Source of the DNA: an uncultured Paracoccaceae bacterium
Lineage (GTDB): Bacteria; Pseudomonadota; Alphaproteobacteria; Rhodobacterales; Rhodobacteraceae
Length of the DNA stretch: 48,853 bases
NCBI GenBank assembly: GCA_947499635.1
Contig: CANMPD010000020.1
Coordinates: forward strand, 1-48,853
Direction: 5' to 3'
The position numbers were made by a program, and so were the translations under genes. This document shows, one piece after another, positions 44,301-48,853 of this stretch (position 1 is the first letter of the stretch; the number at the start of each line of letters is the position of its first letter). A model generated the notes under the pieces. The model did no database searches. It had not been told where the DNA came from and saw only the letters and a list, made by a program, of their open reading frames with translations.

Positions 44301-47300
44301 AGCCGCCCAACAAATGGTTTTGTGGCATTGGTGCAACCGACCGGAGACTTCACTAACGGCACCGCAAATCTGGGGGTTTCCGGCGCAGACGGTGGCTGGA
44401 TCAATCAACCACCGCAAAAGGGGGTGAATTTCACCGGCCAGCAATACATCGATTTTTCCCAGCAAGCGCCAAGTTTTTCCGCGCTGACCTTCACCCAGGA
44501 TATGACTGCGGAAACATGGATCAAGCCTCTGGCGACGACCAACGCTGACTTGCTAACCAAGCCTCAGCGCATTTTGACAATGAATCACACGGGCGTTCCG
44601 GGCAACCCTGACGCTGTGTCCCAGTATTCCTTGGGAATGATGGGCGCATATAGCTTTGACATGGGCCCCAAAACCTTTGTGTCTGGTGCGTCTGCCATGG
44701 ACGGTTTTGATATCTCTTTGGAACTATGGATAAAATTGGGCCAGAATAAAGAAGGTGGCGATCTGGCCAGTGTTCAAACCATCGGCACGGGATCAAGCAT
44801 TCTAAGCGCGGCCCTGACTGATGCTGGCAAAATCAAGGTGTCCTTCGGAACTGGCAGCCTCGAAACAAGTCAAACACTCGCGGTGAACACATGGACTTAT
44901 GTTGTGATCACGCAAACCGACATGTCCAATGGGCCGGCAGGGAATGCGATGATCACCGTCTATGTGAATGGAGCCGAAGATTCGAGCCTGCCCATTGCCT
45001 ACGATTATTCGGTCAAACCTCAACCTGGCACTTTGATTGTGGGGGCTGCCGATTTTGGCAACGCCGTGCCACCTGATCTGAGCGTCAACGTCGCCTCCAT
45101 GTGGTCTCGGGTTTTGACGAATGGTGAAATCGAAAAGTCGGTTCATCGTCCCTTGTCAGACTGGTCGCCAGAACTTCACATTCGTTGGAAATTCGCTGAG
45201 GGTTCCGGTGAAACCATCCGAAACTACTCCCGTTACGGCTCTGAAGCCAATGGCGAGGTTCGGTCAGAAACCGGTTCCGGTTGGGTTGAGGGTGGGATCT
45301 ACACGAATTTCACCTTTTCCTACGGAAATGAAGCTGTGGCAGGTGTCGGCACCAATCTGACCAACCAATGGAGCCACCTTGCAGCAAGTGTGCGGCGCGG
45401 CACCAGTTTGCAATTCAGCAATGGTACATATGCCGCCACAGGACCAACAGATGTTCTGAATGCTGATAGCGCGGCGTCCATTGAATTTTGGGTGCGCCCG
45501 GACAGCACGGCAAGAACGCAAATGCTTGCAGAACGGACCGGCAGCTTTTCGGCTCAGATTCTTGCCGGTGGTCTTGTTAGTGTCACGTTCCAAACAAATC
45601 AGGGGCCTGTCCAAATTGTCAGCAATGACGCAGTCAATGCGTACGAAACGGCCTATTTCGCAGTTACCTTTAAATCTGAGATGGACAACCCGCCTCCCAG
45701 CCAACCCACCGACGACCCTGCCGCGGCCGCAGGATACACAGTTACGGTCAACATCTACAAAAACGGGGTTTTGCAAGGGTCGCCGTTGGTTCAAAAACAT
45801 TCCGACGCAGTGAGCCTGCAAAACCAGAAAGCTGGTTTGAACCTTGGTCGGGACGCGACTGGATCATCATCGTTTTCAGGTACCCTAGCGCAGTTTAGAT
45901 TTTGGAATAGGCAACTTGTTCAAGGCGACATAGCCGTTGCATATGCATCGCGGACGTCGCCCACTGATACTGATGGGCTCGTCGCCAGCTGGACGTTTGG
46001 CGAAATGCAGGGGCGGATTGCCAAAGATCAGGGTGGCTCCCTGCAACTTGTCTTAAGCGAAGACACAATGTGGGCCTATCTGGATGCGGTCTCTTCGATC
46101 CTGTTTATGATCAACGGCGATGGCGTGGCCCAGCTGGACCGGTTGGTTGCAAATGATTTGGGCGGTTATGGGGATCAGCAATTCCGTTTCGGAATGTCTG
46201 CAGGCACAACAGAAGTTGCCGGACTGAGCGCCGAAATAGATGACATTCGACTGTGGGACATCGCCCGCACGATCGAACAGATAACCGACGAACAGTTCCG
46301 GGCGCTGGACGGCAAGGAAACTGGCCTGGCGGGGTATTGGGCTTTCAATACCGGATCGGGCAGCGAAGTCGAAGATGCAACCGGGCGTGGCAACGACGGT
46401 GCCTTTGGGGTCGACCCGGCCAATCCGGTCTGGGGCGTTTCACAAGCGCCGATCAGCATTGAAACCGGAGCCGTCCATAACGTGCTGGGCGGCGTGCCGA
46501 CTGGCTACAACCAGGCGATTGCCGGAGCTCCTTCTGTTGTGGAATACGCCGACCTTCAAACCGATGCTTACGGCAACGTTTTTTCAGTGATGAAGCGCTG
46601 CTACGTGGCGCCACAGGAAGAAAACCTGATGTTGGTGACAGGGTATAAGGTCGGCGACCTTGATACAGTCTTTGTTGGTCAGGTCCAAACCGAACCAAAA
46701 ATCATCGGATACTTCGAAGGGGCGCCGCCCATTCCCAGCGAAAACCAAACCATGCCCACCTGGAACGGCGACATTACAGAGTATCACACCTACGCAGATG
46801 CAACGACTGTGAATGTCACCATCGAACAAGATGTCTCTCAGTCGGTCACCGGCTCTTACATCAGCGGCAGTTCAACGGCGCTGTCCGGTCAAGTCGGCTT
46901 ATATGCGGGCACATCCCTTGGCGCCAGCGCGGGGCTGGGTTGGGAGAACGATTGGGGGTTCTTTGAGGCGAACTTGAAACTGGGGTTTGCCTTTGATACC
47001 GAAAACGCCACCAATACATCCAAATCCGCGACACAGGGTTTCACGACAACCAAAACTCAAACCAGCTCGCTGACGCCGGGCGGATATTGGGAACCAGAGG
47101 ATCAAATTCTCAACCCAACGGTTGGCCGCCGTTACATTCCAGACAATCTCGGGACCGCAGTTGTGAAATCAAGGGTGGCAGACCTTTATGCCTCGCGGAT
47201 CAAATCCAGCGGGCAACTGGTGAAACTGTCGATCCTGCCCAACCCCGACATTCCCGAAGATGTGAACATGATCGATTTCCCAATCAATCCGGCTTACATC

Positions 47301-48452
47301 AAAAACGGGACATTGGACGGCCAGGTCGGCCTTGAAAAAGACCGCGAAACGGGTGTCAGTTACTTCCGGCCGCTTGAAGCCTACGCCATGAAGCGCAGCA
47401 TTGAGCGGGAAGAAAAACAGATCAACGCATACCTTGAACAAATCAACCTGTCATCGTTGGCAACAGAAGGAGGGTTCGACAATTTTGTTGACAACACGCT
47501 TCCCGAAAACCCTGCCTTTGACTGGTCCAAAAGGGTTTCAAAACGGGGCCTTGTGAACACCTACATCTGGACCGCCGGGGGCGGAACGCATTCAGATACT
47601 CTTGCCGTGGCAGACAGTTATAGCGAAGAATGGGGATCGGTTCGCTCGTCCTCCACCGGGCTGGGCTTGCATGCAGAGTTTTTGATCGCGGCGTTTGTCG
47701 GCGTCTACGGCGAACTCGACTTCATGAACAGCACGACATTGGAAACCACTGGCACAAGAACAAAGGAACAAAACAGCGCGGTGTCACTGGATGCCTCTGC
47801 TGCACCTGATTGGTTCCTTTCTGCCCCGATTGTGGATGGCGCCACCGTATCTTACACAGAAGCCCCCGCACCAGGGAAGGTCGAGGGTTATCGCTACAAC
47901 GCCTTCTACCTGCCCCCGAGCCAGTCAAATTTTGACTTCTTCGCACAACAGTCGGGGGGGGTGATTGACCCAGTCTGGTATCAGCAATCACAAAGCCCAA
48001 ATGCCGCTGCATTGCGTGAAGCGCGCGTGGCCGATAATGGCACTTGGCGTGTGCTTTACCGTGTTACCTATGTGGCGCGCATTCCCCCAAGTTTTCAACC
48101 TTCCCCGGATCTGGTCCAAACACCGGCCGTTCGCCCACCTGCCAACCTAGACCAAAATACAGTCCTCACACAGTTGGTTGACCAACAGCTCAACATGACG
48201 CTGGACCCAAGCCCAAGCGATGTAGGCAGCGCACTTCTTGATGTTTTGGGCGAAAACGCCGCAAGTGCGGGCATTCTTGGTGGCGCGCTCAGCTGGTGGA
48301 GTGCTTTTTTGACCCTTGGTGCGAACTACTCAAATCCGCAGTCCGTCACCGAAGCGGAATTGAGAGAAGACAGTCTGGGATATATGTTGAGCAACTACGA
48401 GACCCGTTCAATTTCTTCGCATCAGAACGTCAGAATGATTGCCAGCAGGTGA
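41352..48452 (+). CDS. Giant LamG-domain protein with possible membrane-inserting beta segments
   Basis: 2366 residues; GAGGAA lies nine bases before the ATG. No signal peptide or conventional membrane helix. Unfamiliar beta-rich region 1-335; LamG domain about 337-505; region 520-1020 with three copies of an x-VP-x5-F-x3-L-x-G motif (near 675, 780 and 863); then a LamG domain that seems split. Its opening strands (about 1025-1098), middle strands (about 1313-1350, QWSHLAASV) and closing part (about 1573-1686, DDIRLWD...GLAGYWAF) are separated by two complete LamG domains (about 1099-1312 and 1351-1572). The C-terminal third has two Ser/Thr/Gly-rich alternating stretches (about 1816-1907 and 2081-2150) separated by a conserved-looking block with PDNLGTAVVKS, NPDIP and GGGTH (His2080). 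LamG domains usually bind glycans or proteins. The overall function is unknown; a glycan-binding pore former is a hypothesis. Confidence 0.85.
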   Translation: MQLVTITSSDRYQDAKTCTFQGTVFAFARDTEMAFDAGGDNIVFNVLNLQARSQSDAMDWSGFIPVTFPPSLRPAGISLIEVDAAPLADVIAPAQQPFQVISDDTFIYVFRPSTAGTILVNRMLPSSEFDSALGEQRFSLSPAWEVRFRDSGKVDIPANDKDILSFTNADGEPFLEPTEELNFVSGVSDGCFGVSLVHGTSSAYWHVFTTRNDLKEMQHFSIQKGDGNTFDLSDQLVGSNGIIAPTNRFKLQTEVSGTATDLEMSFAPASELYTEREQVQTSEGEAIAAQKAVRLALAQVVSIDDKNQAAFLDIGIGSDGQINSFPDAFLLKPISPANYALSFDPFAHLTLPNTSNTLELASSFKLSVWIRPRTLEMAEQQIVGDSGSAGKDRSVFLSTFDTGRLAVGFGNGDDEIRTTSVDRLLTPGTWSLVEVHFDASDGDPDNTFTLTVNGDAVPLSNAITKTVPKGAPVTRVSAANGGCVATLDSVQIENDGTAVLDLPLNEIDFPTDPSDAATTEDTSAAGNIATVIGGELVPSNAPVLANVQGDLYVDPYNGLRTYYGSLPFVDASASPTLLNGSEGLLHLYFKGSETATSPETPSGFNVTHLNLNTQRAIFVTDWEAGSGDAKQTGQFEFLAQRAGTVMNDATIKITPRDVLTAGLCDTTIKVGSDFEEAWRGVPVEASAFQAILSGRFSASPQDARVLSGETVFYDVFGHYEQARVALDLEEKFAVLNFVTRFVDELCLKNVKIEKSGEKRKATLTFAVKKPDWPSSVLFVETWDNVPLDVRGFVDALNGLPGGASATTNLETVFLPAFSNSVGNTVSFILQSKLTAVRMEVSHGSGSETCKVTLNAKVSGEKKATVLNNVPREITQFASVLGGNDEAYDYSDQASGDFAEILPLWCPLAAGSQASIQDRKNSALSAGGLELASSLFALFQSGASAGATVVPEDFDGAASKLQSGLAGDTTALERGSQIFQAVPKSRPTNGFVALVQPTGDFTNGTANLGVSGADGGWINQPPQKGVNFTGQQYIDFSQQAPSFSALTFTQDMTAETWIKPLATTNADLLTKPQRILTMNHTGVPGNPDAVSQYSLGMMGAYSFDMGPKTFVSGASAMDGFDISLELWIKLGQNKEGGDLASVQTIGTGSSILSAALTDAGKIKVSFGTGSLETSQTLAVNTWTYVVITQTDMSNGPAGNAMITVYVNGAEDSSLPIAYDYSVKPQPGTLIVGAADFGNAVPPDLSVNVASMWSRVLTNGEIEKSVHRPLSDWSPELHIRWKFAEGSGETIRNYSRYGSEANGEVRSETGSGWVEGGIYTNFTFSYGNEAVAGVGTNLTNQWSHLAASVRRGTSLQFSNGTYAATGPTDVLNADSAASIEFWVRPDSTARTQMLAERTGSFSAQILAGGLVSVTFQTNQGPVQIVSNDAVNAYETAYFAVTFKSEMDNPPPSQPTDDPAAAAGYTVTVNIYKNGVLQGSPLVQKHSDAVSLQNQKAGLNLGRDATGSSSFSGTLAQFRFWNRQLVQGDIAVAYASRTSPTDTDGLVASWTFGEMQGRIAKDQGGSLQLVLSEDTMWAYLDAVSSILFMINGDGVAQLDRLVANDLGGYGDQQFRFGMSAGTTEVAGLSAEIDDIRLWDIARTIEQITDEQFRALDGKETGLAGYWAFNTGSGSEVEDATGRGNDGAFGVDPANPVWGVSQAPISIETGAVHNVLGGVPTGYNQAIAGAPSVVEYADLQTDAYGNVFSVMKRCYVAPQEENLMLVTGYKVGDLDTVFVGQVQTEPKIIGYFEGAPPIPSENQTMPTWNGDITEYHTYADATTVNVTIEQDVSQSVTGSYISGSSTALSGQVGLYAGTSLGASAGLGWENDWGFFEANLKLGFAFDTENATNTSKSATQGFTTTKTQTSSLTPGGYWEPEDQILNPTVGRRYIPDNLGTAVVKSRVADLYASRIKSSGQLVKLSILPNPDIPEDVNMIDFPINPAYIKNGTLDGQVGLEKDRETGVSYFRPLEAYAMKRSIEREEKQINAYLEQINLSSLATEGGFDNFVDNTLPENPAFDWSKRVSKRGLVNTYIWTAGGGTHSDTLAVADSYSEEWGSVRSSSTGLGLHAEFLIAAFVGVYGELDFMNSTTLETTGTRTKEQNSAVSLDASAAPDWFLSAPIVDGATVSYTEAPAPGKVEGYRYNAFYLPPSQSNFDFFAQQSGGVIDPVWYQQSQSPNAAALREARVADNGTWRVLYRVTYVARIPPSFQPSPDLVQTPAVRPPANLDQNTVLTQLVDQQLNMTLDPSPSDVGSALLDVLGENAASAGILGGALSWWSAFLTLGANYSNPQSVTEAELREDSLGYMLSNYETRSISSHQNVRMIASR

Positions 48453-48699
48453 ACAGAAGACTTTGGGCTAGGCAGTGGCGCAAACTGGCCAGCCCACCAC
48501 ATCGCAATATTGCCTGCGTTGTCCACATTTCAAACGACGCCGCATCCTCCGGTGCCGTCGTACATTTGGTAGCCTCGCCCGTGTGCATGCCCAACACCTT
48601 CTGTCTGCGTGGAATAATCCCCTGAAAGGGGTTCACCAACTGGGATAGTTTTGTCCCGCAAATTGGACAATCAGCGATGGCTGGTTTCTTGGATAACAA
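48430..48699 (-). CDS. Possible small zinc-ribbon-like protein, convergent with the giant gene
   Basis: 89 codons from a TTG at 48699 with GAGGG four bases upstream. The N-terminal part reads DCPICGTKL, a CxxCG knuckle, followed by a basic stretch. The end overlaps the last 23 bases of the giant gene on the opposite strand. No ATG start and no recognised family, so this is a weak call. Confidence 0.3.
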   Translation of the reverse strand: MLSKKPAIADCPICGTKLSQLVNPFQGIIPRRQKVLGMHTGEATKCTTAPEDAASFEMWTTQAILRCGGLASLRHCLAQSLLFTCWQSF

Positions 48700-48838
48700 T
48701 ATCCCTCAATTCTTCACAGTCCTGAAAATCGTAGCCCCGATAAATCGCTTCAACACTGTGGTGCGGTGATCGCAAATGAGGTGCCCCTAGATTTGTAGAC
48801 GCTTTGCTTGGTAATTTTGGAAGCAAAGGATGACGCAA
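48671..48838 (-). CDS. Possible short open frame at the window edge
   Basis: A 55-codon minus-strand frame, closed upstream by a stop at 48842-48844, encodes a C-terminal part with protein-like composition (SVEAIYRGYDFQDCEELRD). It has no good start codon and overlaps the preceding frame by 29 bases. It may be a remnant of a frameshifted gene together with the frame at 48430-48699. Not recognised. Confidence 0.2.
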   Translation of the reverse strand: MRHPLLPKLPSKASTNLGAPHLRSPHHSVEAIYRGYDFQDCEELRDIVIQETSHR

Positions 48839-48853
48839 ATGTCAGGGTAAATT

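Noticed and set aside
48453-48853. Right attachment site of the putative island
   Set aside because: No copy of the tRNA-Gln 3' end was found here, and the region shows no integrase or other boundary signal.

Overview
The window looks like a chromosomal segment of an alphaproteobacterium of the Rhodobacterales (Roseobacter group). This is inferred from protein signatures only: an alphaproteobacterial-type pyruvate carboxylase, the prkA-yeaH-spoVR set, a class III alcohol dehydrogenase, insertion-sequence types common in roseobacters, and a run of small RNAs carrying the CCUCCUCCC loop motif known from Rhodobacter. No database search was possible.

Layout. 1-70 is the 5' part of a tRNA-Gly(GCC). 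320-3760 is pyruvate carboxylase with its own terminator. 4251-6528 holds a BLUF-like protein and a convergent membrane diguanylate cyclase. 6719-9181 is a UvrD/PcrA helicase. 9418-9592 (minus strand) holds four tandem stem-loops with CCTCCTCCC-type loops, the last followed by a T-run. 9941-11005 is the Mrp/ApbC iron-sulfur carrier. A chemoreceptor follows (11259-13604); its ribosome binding site lies inside a long hairpin. 13769-14460 is a graveyard of IS3- and IS110-family transposase fragments. 14741-15448 is a secreted trypsin-like protease. 15543-23491 (minus) is an adhesin-export operon: Ig-repeat adhesin, TolC-like outer-membrane lipoprotein, ABC exporter, HlyD-like adaptor. 24239-29021 is the prkA-yeaH-spoVR operon. 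Then come glutathione-dependent formaldehyde dehydrogenase (minus), a copper-type P1B ATPase, and a winged-helix/TolB-like/TPR regulator.

From the tRNA-Gln(TTG) at 35067-35141 the character changes. A small metallophosphoesterase is followed by a truncated IS1182-type transposase abutting a decayed IS5-type element, and then by a compact five-gene locus at 37848-48452. tRNA genes are common island integration sites, so this looks like an accessory island that runs off the window edge, but no attachment repeat was identified.

The five-gene locus is the most unusual part. Four small proteins without signal peptides (about 209, 357, 180 and 327 residues) share a C-terminal signature with identical spacing (NG-x6-[WV]-x-I-[ST]-V-D, degenerate in the third), so they look like tandem members of one beta-rich family. 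They precede a 2366-residue protein with several LamG (concanavalin-like) domains. Two of these appear to be inserted inside a third, split LamG domain. Its C-terminal region has two Ser/Thr/Gly-rich alternating segments that could be membrane-inserting beta-hairpins. A dyad and an 8-bp tandem repeat lie in front of the first gene. I recognise no described system in this arrangement. A surface or pore-forming assembly is a hypothesis, not a conclusion.
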